Below, piece after piece: positions 47,381 through 58,260 of a stretch of DNA of 64,000 nucleotides. The stretch's first letter is position 1. The number at the start of each line of letters is the position of its first letter. The stretch comes from Suillus spraguei. Lineage: Eukaryota; Basidiomycota; Agaricomycetes; Boletales; Suillaceae. The DNA lies in assembly GCA_016800925.1 (NCBI GenBank), contig JABCPU010000104.1, positions 118,809 to 182,808 on the forward strand, read 5' to 3'. The notes under the pieces were generated by a model. It saw only the letters and a list, made by a program, of their open reading frames with translations. It searched no databases and was not told where the DNA came from. The translations under genes were made by a program, and so were the position numbers.

Positions 47381-48982
47381 CAGTGGCTCAAAAAACTGTC
47401 CGCATGTTTTGACATTTTTCACTATCTATGATATTGTGTGAGAATGAACAAATTCCTCAAGGACATACTTATACCACATTGTAGTATGGCTTCAGGGCTT
47501 TTATTTGAGCCCTACACCGTGGGAATCGGCGGAGATATGGTGGAGATATAAGGCTTATAAAATGATGACTCATGTGGACAGTTTTTTGAGTGTATATTAA
47601 AACTATATAAATCATTATTTATGACACCATAAAAATCATGCCACTATTATATAAATTATAAAGTGGTGTCATTATGTTATTTTATGACTATATCTAACTA
47701 TATAAACCAGAATATCTCATGTATCATAGTCATAATCACCATGAAAGCCATCTCCTCTGCTCAAAGAGATAATATCCTCTCTCTGTCTTATGCTGGCCTC
47801 TCTGCTCGCCAAATTTCCTCTAGAACTGGAGTATGCAAGTCCACTGTGGCCAAGTTCATCAAAGAAAGCCACCCAGACAAGGAAAACTCTTGTGGAGGAC
47901 GTCCATCCAAGCTTACCTCTACTGACAAAAGGGCTATTATCCAACATATCACTACAGGAAAGGCTGATAATGCTGTCCAAGCCACCCATTATATCAATTC
48001 CACCATCACTACCCCTGTCTCTTCACAAACTGTGAGGAATGTTCTCAAGGCAGTAACAAAGAAGAAAAAGCCTCTTCTCTCCATCAAACATAGGCAGAGA
48101 AGACTAGCCTTTGCCTTAGCTCATCAACACTGGACTGTAGAGGACTGGAAGCGTGTTATATGGTCAGATGAGACCAAAATCAATAGGATTGGGTCAGATG
48201 GGAAGGTGTATGTATGGAAAAAGAAGGGAGATGGCCTAACAGACAGAGAGGTTAATGGGACTGTCAAGTTTGGAGGAGGTTCTTTAATGGTATGGGGCTG
48301 TATGGGATGGAATGGTGTGGGAATGCTTGCTGAGGTTGAGGGGAAGATGAATGCTGAGCAGTATGTGGACATTTTAAATGACCACTTGCTGCCTAGCTTG
48401 GCAGAATCAGGGATTGATGAAGAAGATATCATTTTCCAACAGGATAATGATCCCAAGCACACATCCAGAAGAGCTAGGGAATGGTTTGAAGAACATAACA
48501 TCAATGTTCTTGACTGGCCAGCACAGTCTCCTGATGTCAATGTCATTGAACATCTCTGGGGAACACTCAAGAAAAAGCTTCAAGCCTATGAAAACCCCCC
48601 TAAAGGAGTATGGGAGCTTTGGGAGAGAGTAGCAGTGGAATGGGGGAAGATCACAGCTGAGGATTGCCAGAAATTAATTGAGAGTATGCCTAGAAGGATA
48701 GAGGCAGTAATTAAAGCCAAGGGAGGTCATACAAAATACTAGAATACCTGGTTATTACTGTAAAATACTTGAGTCAAAAAACTGTCCACATGAGTCACCA
48801 TTTTGTGAGCCTTGTATCTCCACCATATCTCCACCGATTCCCACGGTGTAGGGCTCAAATGAAAGCCCTGAAGCCATACTACAATGTGGTATAAGCATGT
48901 TTTTGAGGCATTTGTTTGTTCTCACACAATATTATAGATAGTGAAAAATGCCAAAACATGCGGACAGTTTTTTGAGCCACTG
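47381..48982 (+). mobile_element. Complete Tc1-like DNA transposon (1,602 bp)
   Basis: CAGTGGCTCAAAAAACTG at the left and its complement at the right are flanked by TA on both sides (47379-47380, 48983-48984). The terminal inverted repeats are about 210 bp. Each arm has an outer site (CTCAAAAAACTGTCCGCATG) and an inverted inner version (CATGTGGACAGTTTTTTGAG, 47572-47590; mirrored near 48771-48790). Encodes an intact transposase. All parts needed for movement appear present. Confidence 0.95.
47741..48742 (+). CDS. Tc1 transposase (DD34E)
   Basis: 333 aa from ATG 47741 (MKAISSAQRDNILSL). An N-terminal paired-like helix-turn-helix comes first (LSLSYAGLSARQISSRTGVC, then TSTDKRAI), followed by the DDE domain: VIWSDETKINRI, IIFQQDNDPKHTS and SPDVNVIEHLWG. 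The last Asp and the Glu are 34 residues apart, the Tc1 spacing. It binds the inverted repeats and moves DNA by cut-and-paste at TA. The frame continues upstream to 47663, but the second copy shows sequence identity only from 47727 on, and 47741 has the best family-like start. The protein is identical to that encoded at 51647-52648, so both copies are very young. Confidence 0.93.
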   Translation: MKAISSAQRDNILSLSYAGLSARQISSRTGVCKSTVAKFIKESHPDKENSCGGRPSKLTSTDKRAIIQHITTGKADNAVQATHYINSTITTPVSSQTVRNVLKAVTKKKKPLLSIKHRQRRLAFALAHQHWTVEDWKRVIWSDETKINRIGSDGKVYVWKKKGDGLTDREVNGTVKFGGGSLMVWGCMGWNGVGMLAEVEGKMNAEQYVDILNDHLLPSLAESGIDEEDIIFQQDNDPKHTSRRAREWFEEHNINVLDWPAQSPDVNVIEHLWGTLKKKLQAYENPPKGVWELWERVAVEWGKITAEDCQKLIESMPRRIEAVIKAKGGHTKY

Positions 48983-48984
48983 TA

Positions 48985-49439
48985 TGTCATTTTACTTATC
49001 ATTCAGTCAGTCCTTCATGGATCTTTCTAAAACTTCAAATACATCATTAGGGACATATATGAGAGGTAAATCACGCATCAGATCACTTATCACAAGCTTG
49101 ATTATTATGTAGGCTTCTTATCAGGAAATATCCCCTGTACATGACATATATTTGTGGCCTATATACAACTGATCCTTTGCATATGACACATGTGGGAGTG
49201 TACTACTGTTGATGTCTGAGCAGGGCTGGCCATTTATGCAATGATAAGACATTCAAACACTTTAAAAATGATTGAGGAGCAACAGGAGGGCATCCATGAT
49301 AAGATGGTCGAGATTGAACTGGATGTTGAGGTGAAGGTTAAAGGGTCTTGTGAGGAGGTGGACATAATTGCATAGTGATAGATGTATATACAATTTTTTT
49401 CAATGAATGTTACCTCTGCCAGAAGCAAATTATTGAATC
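48985..49439. other. Non-coding stretch with a gene remnant
   Basis: At about 49269-49350 the plus strand reads MIEEQQEGIHDKMVEIELDV, clearly related to LMEEQDEGIHEKMAEVKM encoded at 57.4 kb on the minus strand. The rest of that gene is absent. Otherwise nothing recognisable. Confidence 0.55.
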
Positions 49440-50950
49440 ACTGAGCGCCGAGTCCTGAGTGCTGAGTGCCAAAACTTGAAACCCAAAAATTGACACTCAC
49501 AAAGTGTCAAGTACCGAGACCCAAGACCCAAAACCCTGGCATACAGTTTCAAGTTTCAAGTTTCAAGTTTCAAATTTTGGGGTTCAGGGTTTAGGGTTCC
49601 AGTTCCGGCATGAGGCACTTGTTACATTGCCAGGAATTCAGGATTTGGGTCCCAGGTTTTGGTACAGGATTCGGGTCTCAGGTCTTGGTACTTGACACTC
49701 AGTGAACTGTATAAGGAAATAGAAATTTTACATGTTACACATCTTTGCGAGTTTCAAGTTTCAAGTTGTAAGTTTCGGAGTTCAGGGGTTGTGTTCTGGC
49801 ACCCAGCACTTGTTACATTGCCATGAATTTGGGATTCGGGTCCTGGGTCATGGTACTTGACACTCGGTGAACTGTGTAAGGAAATAGAAATTTTACATGA
49901 TACAGATTTTTGCAAGTTTCAATTTTGAAGTTTGAAGTTTGAAGTTTTGGGGTTCGGGGGTCAGGTTCCAGCACTCGGCACTTGTTACACTGCCAGGAAT
50001 TCGGGTTTCGGGTTTCAGGTCTTGGTACTTGACGCTTGATGAACTGTGCAAGGAAATAGAAAATTTAAATGATACAGATTTTTGCAAGTTTCAATTTTGA
50101 AGTTTGAAGTTTCGGGGCTTGGGTGCCGGCACTCGGCACTTGTTACATTGCCAGAAATTCGGGGGTTTTGGGTCCCAGGTCTTAGTACTTGACACTCGGT
50201 GAACTGTGCAAGGAAATAGAAAATTTACATAATACAGATTTTTGGAAGGTTCAAGTTTGAAGTTTGAAGTTTTGGAGTTTGGGGGTCGGGTTCTGGCACT
50301 TGGCACTTGTTACATTGCCAGAAATTCGGGATTCGGGTCCCAGGTCTTGGTACTTGACACTCGGTGACCTGTGCAAAAATATCGAAATTTTACATGATAC
50401 ACATTTTTGCGAGTTTCAAGTTTCAAGTTTCGAGGTCTGGGGTTCAGGTTCTGGCACTTGGCACTTGTTACATTGCCAGGAATTCGGGGTTCAGGTCCCA
50501 GATCTTGGTACTTGACACTCAGTGAACTGTGCAAGGAAATAGAAAATTTCAATGATACAGATCTTTGCAAGTTTCAATTTTCAAGTTTGAAGTTTGAAGT
50601 TTCGGGGTTCAGGTGCCAGCACTCGGCACTCGGCACTTGTTACATTGCCAGGAATTTGGGATTCGGGTCCTGGGTTGTGGTACTTGACACTCGGTGAACT
50701 GTGTAAGGAAATAGACATTTTACATGATACACATTTTTGTGAGTTGCAAGTTCCAAGTTTTAAGTTTTGAGGTTCAGGGTTCAGGTTCCGGCACTCGGCA
50801 CTTGGCACTTGTTACATTGCCAAGGATTCGGGATTCGGGTCCTGGGTCTTGGTACTTGACACTCAGTAGACTGTGTAAGGAAATAGGCATTTTACATGAT
50901 ATACATTTTTGCAAGTTTTGAGTTTTGAGTTTTGAGTTTCAGCTTTTTAT
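49440..50950. repeat. Satellite array, about 170-bp unit, 8 copies
   Basis: The block CTTGTTACATTGCC recurs eight times (near 49618, 49807, 49980, 50137, 50306, 50464, 50637, 50807), 155-190 bp apart. Each unit has a GC-rich half (GGCACTCGG, GGGTCCCAGGTC) and an AT-rich half (GAAATAGAAATTTTACATGATACA) joined by runs of GTTTCAAGTTT with a variable number of repeats, which explains the uneven spacing. Long open frames across it are artefacts of the regular composition. Confidence 0.92.
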
Positions 50951-51406
50951 TGCCTCACATTTTTCTGAGTCCCAAGTGCCAAATCCTGAGTGCCGAACCC
51001 AGTAGTCCACAATTTCGGTGTGACAGACAAACTCAGGCTGGGCTTGAAAAGGTAGTTTTTGCATGGTGTCTCATACTTGGACTTTCCTTACCTTAGGTTC
51101 GCACTTTTGATGATTACATAAGCACCTTACCTTTCACTCTTTGCACCACCAAGGATTCTACTTAGTTCCAGTACTGTTAGCTCCTCTTTTGATTGAGTTC
51201 CTGGGCAGCTTACCATAGCTCCTCACTCATTTGAGTTCTTGTGCAGCTTTTCTCTTTGTAGCTTTTCTAGTTTGGCAGCTTTCATAGCTCACTAGTTAGC
51301 TCCTGGATACCTAGTTTTCTAAAGTGAACACTACCACTGTCTTTGACTGTTTCCTCTCTCCTTCCCTTGAGTTTTGGCTAGTCAGAAGCCCTTTGGGCTG
51401 AACATA
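50951..51406. other. Spacer between satellite and truncated Tc1
   Basis: No gene. Contains a last satellite-like motif (GAGTGCCGAACCC, near 50983) and AG/CT-rich sequence with several AGCTCCT repeats. Confidence 0.45.
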
Positions 51407-52662
51407 CAGTGGCTCAAAAAACTGTCCGCATGTTTTGGCATTTTTCACTATCTATAATATTGTGTGAGAACAAACAAATGCCTCAAAAACATGCTTATAC
51501 CACATTGTAGTATGGCTTCAGGGCTTTCATTTGAGCCCTACACCGTGGGAATCGGTGGAGATATGGTGGAGATACAAGGCTCACAAAATGGTGACTCATG
51601 CGGACAGTTTTTTGACTCAAGTATTTTACAGTAATAACCAGGTATTCTAGTATTTTGTATGACCTCCCTTGGCTTTAATTACTGCCTCTATCCTTCTAGG
51701 CATACTCTCAATTAATTTCTGGCAATCCTCAGCTGTGATCTTCCCCCATTCCACTGCTACTCTCTCCCAAAGCTCCCATACTCCTTTAGGGGGGTTTTCA
51801 TAGGCTTGAAGCTTTTTCTTGAGTGTTCCCCAGAGATGTTCAATGACATTGACATCAGGAGACTGTGCTGGCCAGTCAAGAACATTGATGTTATGTTCTT
51901 CAAACCATTCCCTAGCTCTTCTGGATGTGTGCTTGGGATCATTATCCTGTTGGAAAATGATATCTTCTTCATCAATCCCTGATTCTGCCAAGCTAGGCAG
52001 CAAGTGGTCATTTAAAATGTCCACATACTGCTCAGCATTCATCTTCCCCTCAACCTCAGCAAGCATTCCCACACCATTCCATCCCATACAGCCCCATACC
52101 ATTAAAGAACCTCCTCCAAACTTGACAGTCCCATTAACCTCTCTGTCTGTTAGGCCATCTCCCTTCTTTTTCCATACATACACCTTCCCATCTGACCCAA
52201 TCCTATTGATTTTGGTCTCATCTGACCATATAACACGCTTCCAGTCCTCTACAGTCCAGTGTTGATGAGCTAAGGCAAAGGCTAGTCTTCTCTGCCTATG
52301 TTTGATGGAGAGAAGAGGCTTTTTCTTCTTTGTTACTGCCTTGAGAACATTCCTCACAGTTTGTGAAGAGACAGGGGTAGTGATGGTGGAATTGATATAA
52401 TGGGTGGCTTGGACAGCATTATCAGCCTTTCCTGTAGTGATATGTTGGATAATAGCCCTTTTGTCAGTAGAGGTAAGCTTGGATGGACGTCCTCCACAAG
52501 AGTTTTCCTTGTCTGGGTGGCTTTCTTTGATGAACTTGGCCACAGTGGACTTGCATACTCCAGTTCTAGAGGAAATTTGGCGAGCAGAGAGGCCAGCATA
52601 AGACAGAGAGAGGATATTATCTCTTTGAGCAGAGGAGATGGCTTTCATGGTGATTATGACTA
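51407..52662 (-). mobile_element. Tc1-like element, second copy, 5' end missing
   Basis: Same element as at 47381-48982, in inverse orientation. The 3' inverted repeat and TA (51405-51406) are present, and the coding region is complete. The sequence stops matching right after ATGACTA (52656-52662), 14 bp upstream of the transposase ATG. Beyond this the dispersed repeat R begins at once. About 346 bp including the 5' terminal repeat are lost, so this copy cannot move by itself, although it could still supply transposase if transcribed. Confidence 0.94.
51647..52648 (-). CDS. Tc1 transposase (DD34E), copy 2
   Basis: 333 aa, identical in every residue to the transposase at 47741-48742, with the same catalytic D, D and E motifs (WSDETK, QQDNDPK, NVIEHLWG). 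The element's own upstream region is reduced to 14 bp, so any promoter would have to come from the adjoining repeat. Confidence 0.92.
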   Translation of the reverse strand: MKAISSAQRDNILSLSYAGLSARQISSRTGVCKSTVAKFIKESHPDKENSCGGRPSKLTSTDKRAIIQHITTGKADNAVQATHYINSTITTPVSSQTVRNVLKAVTKKKKPLLSIKHRQRRLAFALAHQHWTVEDWKRVIWSDETKINRIGSDGKVYVWKKKGDGLTDREVNGTVKFGGGSLMVWGCMGWNGVGMLAEVEGKMNAEQYVDILNDHLLPSLAESGIDEEDIIFQQDNDPKHTSRRAREWFEEHNINVLDWPAQSPDVNVIEHLWGTLKKKLQAYENPPKGVWELWERVAVEWGKITAEDCQKLIESMPRRIEAVIKAKGGHTKY

Positions 52663-53149
52663 CACATATTACAGTGAACTATCTCCGTATTATACGAGTG
52701 AACGGACGTGCATAATATCCCGTATGATACGGGCCAGCGGACCATGGGCCCATGGTAGAAATATCCTCGTTGATGACGGATGGGCCGGGAGGAATATTAT
52801 TCCCGATGACAGCGGGTGGGCCCATGCAAGGAATATGTAGAGTAGATGAGTGGGCCGATGTACATGAATATCCGGTAGACGGATGGGCCGAGGTAGTTGG
52901 ATATCATGTAGATGGGTGTATCAAGGTAGATGTGTATCAAATAGACAGGTATGTGAAGGGTACTTGTTATCACATACACGGGTGGGCCCAGACACATATT
53001 AAATTAGACGGGTATTAGACGGGTGAGCCGAGAGTGTTATATAAATATTTATTAGACGGGTGGGCCGAGGGTGGTATAAAATATAGACGGGTGGGCCCAT
53101 GTGTATGATAATGGTAGACATGACGGAGCTGAGGGAGTTGCATATCATC
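52663..53149. repeat. Dispersed repeat R, copy 2 (487 bp, uninterrupted)
   Basis: Matches 45305-46566 without the LTR. It begins exactly at a TA of the truncated Tc1 and ends GCATATCATC. Degenerate internal units around GATGGGTGGGCC. More CpG than copy 1 (CGGACG, CCGTATGATACGGG against TG/CA versions in copy 1), so copy 1 has lost more CpGs by transition. Confidence 0.86.
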
Positions 53150-53190
53150 TGAATCAGAGGAGGTAATAAATCACAGTTACTGAGTTCCCG

Positions 53191-53665
53191 GAGCAGCAGG
53201 TGCTGTCTTGACATGGCCTTTTGTGACGCTTAGGTTGTCTTGTAGAATGTGGAAACTGGGGTGCGAGGCTTGTGTTGCCCTACAAGACACCCAGCTCCGA
53301 CCCCCGAAAATCAGATGAAGCATACCAAGTTCCGAGTTCCGAGACCCGGGTCTCGACACATAATTCAGTCAATAAGAGACACCCAGTTCCGACCCCCGAA
53401 ATTTGAGTGAAGCATACCAAGTTCCAGGAGCAGCAAGTGATGTCTTGAAATGGCCTTTATGGCGCTTAGGTTATCTTGTAGAATGTGGAAAGCGGGGTGC
53501 GAGGCTTGTGTTGCCCTACAAGACACCCAGTTCTGACCCCCGAAAATCAGATGAAGCATACCAAGTTCCGAGTTCCGAGACCCGGGTCTCGACACATAAT
53601 TCAGTCAATACGAGACACCCAGTTCCGACCCCCGAAATTTGAGTGAAGCATACCAAGTTCCGGAG
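53191..53665. repeat. 237-bp tandem repeat, two copies
   Basis: GAGCAGCARGTG... recurs at 53191 and 53428. Each unit has two smaller, related sub-blocks ACCCAGTTCCGACCCCCGAAA...GAAGCATACCAAGTTCC, so the array is a nested duplication. The GTTCCGAGTTCCGAGACCCGGG part links it to the other CpG-rich repeats in this half of the window. No coding content. Confidence 0.88.
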
Positions 53666-53875
53666 TTCCGAACCCGGGTCTGGACAAATGAATATCAGAT
53701 ATCCAGCACACTTCCAATCATCTGGTATTTCATTGAGCAATGGATGATAATACAGCTTTGAAAGCCAACATCATCCAAGGTTCCCTTATCTGATCCTCGC
53801 TATCTCCACCCCCTTTAACACCAAAGTCTGGACATCCAGCATTCAGCGTCTGATTTCCCAATATCAACTTGCAAC

Positions 53876-55182
53876 ATGAACACTTCTTCCATGTCCACTT
53901 GTGACATAAAAATCTGGCGCACTTGGGCCCTGGCCATCACTCATGAAGCAGGGGCATATACTGAACAAAAATTCAATGCAGAGAAGACTGGAGGAGAACC
54001 GGTTATACCTTCTCCGAACCTGGACACTGATCTGGTGATGGCGTGCGATCGCTTGGCTGATGTACTCATAAAGGCATATAAAAATCCCAGTGGGTCTTCC
54101 TGCAGATGTTGAAAATGTGTTTGATCATTCAAATTCCTTCATGATAGTTAAGATACAGATTGATATTGCAAGATATAGCAAATTGATATCCCCAAAGAAC
54201 ACTGGGCATAATGAGGAGAAAGAGGAGAAGTTGCTTGAGAGGTGTCCTCCTGGCCATGAGGGCACAAAGGTGGTGGACAAACCTGCCACAATTATCGATG
54301 TTTCCGGTACCATCATCGCATGGTACCTTCCGGACGCCCTGACCGAGACCACCCAGGTGCGTAATGTGTAGATTGTTACTCAATGGATATTGAATATCAA
54401 ATGGTACCTACAGAAGGAAATCAGGGCGGCCACCGATTTGCTGGGTCCAAGCCTCGAAAAAAGTGTAAAGGCTGATGGCAATTGGCGATATAATCAAGAA
54501 TGGTTCAAACAGGGCTCGGAAAATGTTGGGTCAACTCCCGGATGCATCAATTTATCTCCGGCATGGTTTCAACAGGGCCACGAGGTAGGATGTGATGAGA
54601 TGGTGATTTCTGGAGTCAAACTCACCAATCCCATAGAATCTGTCAGATCCGGAGGTATCCGCATCATTGAAGGGACCCTCCTCCGAGAATATCCTGAAAG
54701 CTATTGCAAGGCCGGCAGCCATCGCATCGGCGGCACTCAGGGTCATGCATCCTCAGCAGTATTTTGCAGGGTTACGAGCCTTGTCACACCTCGGAGATAA
54801 GGCAGTGAGCAAGGAACTGCCACAGATGCCAGAGACCCTGCAGTACTGGGCATCCGTGTTTAACAGCCTCTCCATCATTTCCAATCGGGAAACCCCCAAT
54901 CATCGAGACCATTTATCGATTCCTGAATGCTTCGATATTCTCACCACCGTGGGGAACTATTCTAATGCTCGGATGAGTATGCCAAGCCTTCAGCTGGAAT
55001 TCAGGTATGATTCCGGCTGTATGATTGCATTTTCGGGAAGAATTGTGAGACATGGTGTTGATGGAGGGGAAGGGGATCGGATTGCTTGGGCATGGTATAT
55101 GAGGGATTCTGTGCACATTTATGCCGGGGTTCCCTCATGTGGATGGGCTATGGTCGAAGGCCACATACTAAGCACGGTGTGA
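53876..55182 (+). CDS. TET/JBP-type 2-oxoglutarate/Fe(II) dioxygenase (KDZ-associated)
   Basis: The start MNTSSMSTCDIKIWR at 53876 opens a gene in at least four pieces: 53876 to about 54088, then to 54355, 54414 to about 54585, and about 54645 to 55182, with GT..AG introns between the later ones. The last exon carries the double-stranded beta-helix with the full catalytic set: HRD at 54901-54909 (HxD, first His and Asp of the iron site), GRIVRHGV with the distal His at 55051-55053, and the 2-oxoglutarate Arg of GDRIAWAW at 55078-55080. Motifs PECFDILTTVGNY and GCMIAFSGR fit the fungal TET/JBP branch. The family oxidises 5-methylcytosine or thymine in DNA. A one-base shift near 54088 disrupts the N-terminal part, so it is either slightly damaged or misread there. 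A KDZ transposase gene lies 3 kb away. Confidence 0.8.
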
Positions 55183-55259
55183 AAGATCAAAGAAGTTGAC
55201 AGAGTTGTGACCCATGTTAGTAGCAACACACGAATACCATGTACCAATTAGAGCATCAA

Positions 55260-57190
55260 CAGTTCTGGAACTCAAGTCGGAAGTCGAGTTCCATGAATTG
55301 AGTCCCTAACTCTGTGTATCTCGGGACTCGGGACTCGATCCTCGAAATTAGGGACTCAATGATCGATAGTCCGAATTCAGGCTTCACGCTCGGGACTCAG
55401 GAAAGTGTGAGGCAACAGACTTTGATCCACACATTGTGACTGCCGAACACCGAACACCGGCAGCCGGCACTCGGGACTCAGGACTGACACCAATGTGAAA
55501 AATATGAATTCACATATAGTGAGTGCCAAATCCCAAACTCAGGCAGCCGGAGCTCGGGACTCGGGACTCAGAACAATGTGAAAGATGTGAATTCACATAT
55601 CATAAATGACGAACTCCAAATCCTGGCAGCCGGGACTCGGGACTCGGGACTCAGAATAATGTGCAAGTCATTGAATCCACACATGTTGAGGGCCGAACTC
55701 CGAGCCCGGCAGCCAGCGGTCGGGACTTGGGACTCAGAAGAACGAGAAAGATATTGATTCCTACATGTAAAGTGCCGAACGCCGAATGCCGAACCCTGTG
55801 AAAGATACTGATTCCCACATATCAAGTGGCGAACCCGGAACCCTGGCAGCTGAAACTCGGGACTCGGGACACACAACATTGTGAATGATATTGATGCACA
55901 CATGTTAAGTGCCGAACGCCGACTGCCGAGCCCCGGCACCCGGAACTCGGCACTTGCACTCACAACAATCCACACATGTTGAGTGCCGAACCCCGAACTC
56001 CGGCAGCCGGAACTCGGGACTCACAACATTGTGAAAGATAGTGATTCCCATATGTAAAGTGCCTAACCCCGAACCCCGGCAGCCGGAACTCGGGACTCGG
56101 GACACACAACATTGTGAATGATATTGATGCACACATGTTAAGTCCCGAACGCCGACTGCCGAGGTCCGGCACCCGGAACTCGGCACTCGCACTCAGAATA
56201 ATCCACACATGTTGAGTGCCGAACCCCGAACTCCGGCAGCCGGAAACTCGGGACACACAACATTGTGAATGATATTGATGCACACATGTTAAAGTCCCGA
56301 ACGCCGGACTGCCGAGGTCCGGCAACCCGGAACTCGGCACTCGGCACTCAGAATAATCCACACATGTTGAGTGCCGAACCCCGAACTCCGGCAGCCGGAA
56401 CTCGGGACTCACAACATTGTGAATGATATTGATGCACACATGTTAAGTGCCGAACGCCGACTGCCGAGCCCCGGCACCGGAACTCGGCACTCGGCACTCA
56501 GAATAATCCACACATGTTGAGTGCCGAACCCCGAACTCCGGCAGCCGGAACTCGGGACTCACAACATTGTGAAAGATAGTGATTCCATATGTAAAGTGCC
56601 TAACCCCGAACCCCGGCAGCCGGAACTCGGGACTCGGGACACACAACATTGTGAATGATATTGATGCACACATGTTAAGTCCCGAACGCCGACTGCCGAG
56701 CCCCGGACCCGGAACTCGGCACTCGGCACTCAGAATAATCCACACATGTTGGGTGCCGAACCCCGAACTCCGGCAGCCGGGACTCGGGACTCGGGACTCA
56801 CAACATTGTGAATGATATGGATGCACACATGTGAAGTGCCGAACGCCGACTGCCGAGGCCCGGGACCCGGAACTCGGGACTCGGCACTCAGAATAATGTG
56901 AAAGTTATTGATCCACATATGTTGACTGCCGAACCCCGCACTGTCGCACAGATATCTATTTCGTCTCGACCCTTGATTGCTGAACCCCAAACCATGAAAC
57001 CGGTAGTCCACAATTGTGGGGTTCGGGGTTCGGTACCTAAGATTCGTGACTCGCCACTCAGAAATATGTGAGGCAATCTTGCCATTTGGAAGTCGAGTCC
57101 CATGAATTAAGTCCCAAACTCTAAGTACCATTGCACTCAGGCATTCGCCACTCAGCATTTGGGATTTAGGACTCTACACCCGGATCTTGA
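55260..57190. repeat. CpG-rich satellite between TET/JBP and KDZ genes
   Basis: About 1.9 kb built from alternating GC-rich cores (CCGAACGCCGACTGCCGAG; GGCAGCCGGAACTCGGGACT) and AT-rich spacers (ACACATGTT; AACATTGTGAATGATATTGATG). The best-kept part, 55870-56830, shows a higher-order period of about 240 bp made of two related half-units. The edges (55260-55450 and 56930-57190) are diverged. The cores have a CpG every 4-8 bp, unlike the surrounding DNA. All open frames here are artefacts. Confidence 0.92.
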
Positions 57191-57293
57191 CATCCAGTCC
57201 TCAAAATCCGGAACAAAATATTCGGGAGTCAAGACAATCATTTGGACGGAATAAAATATTTTACATCATGTATGAAATGAAGACCATTCTAAT

Positions 57294-58089
57294 CTAAACA
57301 CAGTGAAGAGGACTCCACTCCCTGCCTCTCTTCAATCTCTGTAGCATGTCAGTGTACATCTTCACCTCTGCCATCTTCTCATGGATACCCTCATCTTGCT
57401 CCTCCATCAATGCTACCAGGCGTGCTCGAATCATCTTAAGTCCCATCACTGATGGGCCTGATGAGTCATTTACCTCCTCAGGAAGAACCAAGCCATCATC
57501 CTCAACTCCATTTACCATCCAATGCTGGTAGTGAACGACACAGGACCTCATGATCTGACCCCATTGCCATGGTTCATTCGGAATTTCGGTGTGTCCCATC
57601 CACCATGGAGTATCATAGCTGGGAATAATCCGGGATGGATGTCCCGGAGCTGCGACATCATCAAACTGACACAGGTGGGATGAAAAGATGTGGTCTGGAA
57701 CAGTGTTCCAGGTGAGCATGGGATACAATGTCAGGACATGAGCGACGGGGCTTGGAACAACAGAAACGATGTTCCTTGCAGCTGAGTACTGCAGGAGTGG
57801 CGTAACAAATGTCTGTTGGAAATCTCAGCATTGCCCAAAAAAGTCAGCCGGTCATCCGGTCATCAGTCACTTACATTGATTTCCCATTGCACCCGGCTTT
57901 AAAGTACATGATCCGGGCAGAAGAGGGAGGGTTGTTAGCAGCCTCCATCTGATATTGAGAGATACATGCGCGGATGCGCGATGCAGCCATATTCAAAGTA
58001 CAAGAAATATCTTGAAGGTTCAGCTTCATGGGTTGCCAGTGATGTCCAGTATTTGGAGTGCCAGATGTGGATGCAGGAGTTTCAGGCAT
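57294..58089 (-). CDS. Unknown protein, found between satellite and KDZ gene
   Basis: Two minus-strand frames: 58089-57871 (MPETPASTSGTPN..., helical, ending GCNGKSM) and about 57830-57294 (TFVTPLLQYSAARNIVS ... EWSPLHCV). A GTAAGT donor at 57871 and an ...CAACAG acceptor near 57826 are present, but the codon phases do not agree exactly, so the junction is uncertain. The C-terminal part has a Trp-rich patch (YDTPWWMGH, EPWQWGQIM) and a coiled coil (ALMEEQDEGIHEKMAEVK). I do not recognise a family. A related fragment at 49.27 kb shows it is a multicopy gene, as expected for transposon cargo. Confidence 0.55.
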
Positions 58090-58260
58090 GGCTAATGCAA
58101 GAGTGTGACGCTGGGAATGACACTGACAGATGGTAAAGAGCTGATGATATGAGTCACTGATGGATGGATTAGAAATTCAAACTCCGACATGGGCTGACCC
58201 GGACAATTCCCGGGACTCAATGTTTGGGTGTCAAATATGCGTTTCATCAGCAAAACAAAT

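Noticed and set aside
48124..48570. 148-aa ORF antisense to the Tc1 transposase, repeated identically at 51819-52265
   Set aside because: It is a mirror frame of the transposase; identity between copies follows from the identical sense genes.
49440..50950. CRISPR-like regular repeats
   Set aside because: Units are about 170 bp without unique spacers and the genome is eukaryotic; this is a satellite.
55568..57158. Several 70-160 aa ORFs with repeated cysteine-containing segments
   Set aside because: They follow the satellite unit exactly and change frame with each indel; compositional artefacts.
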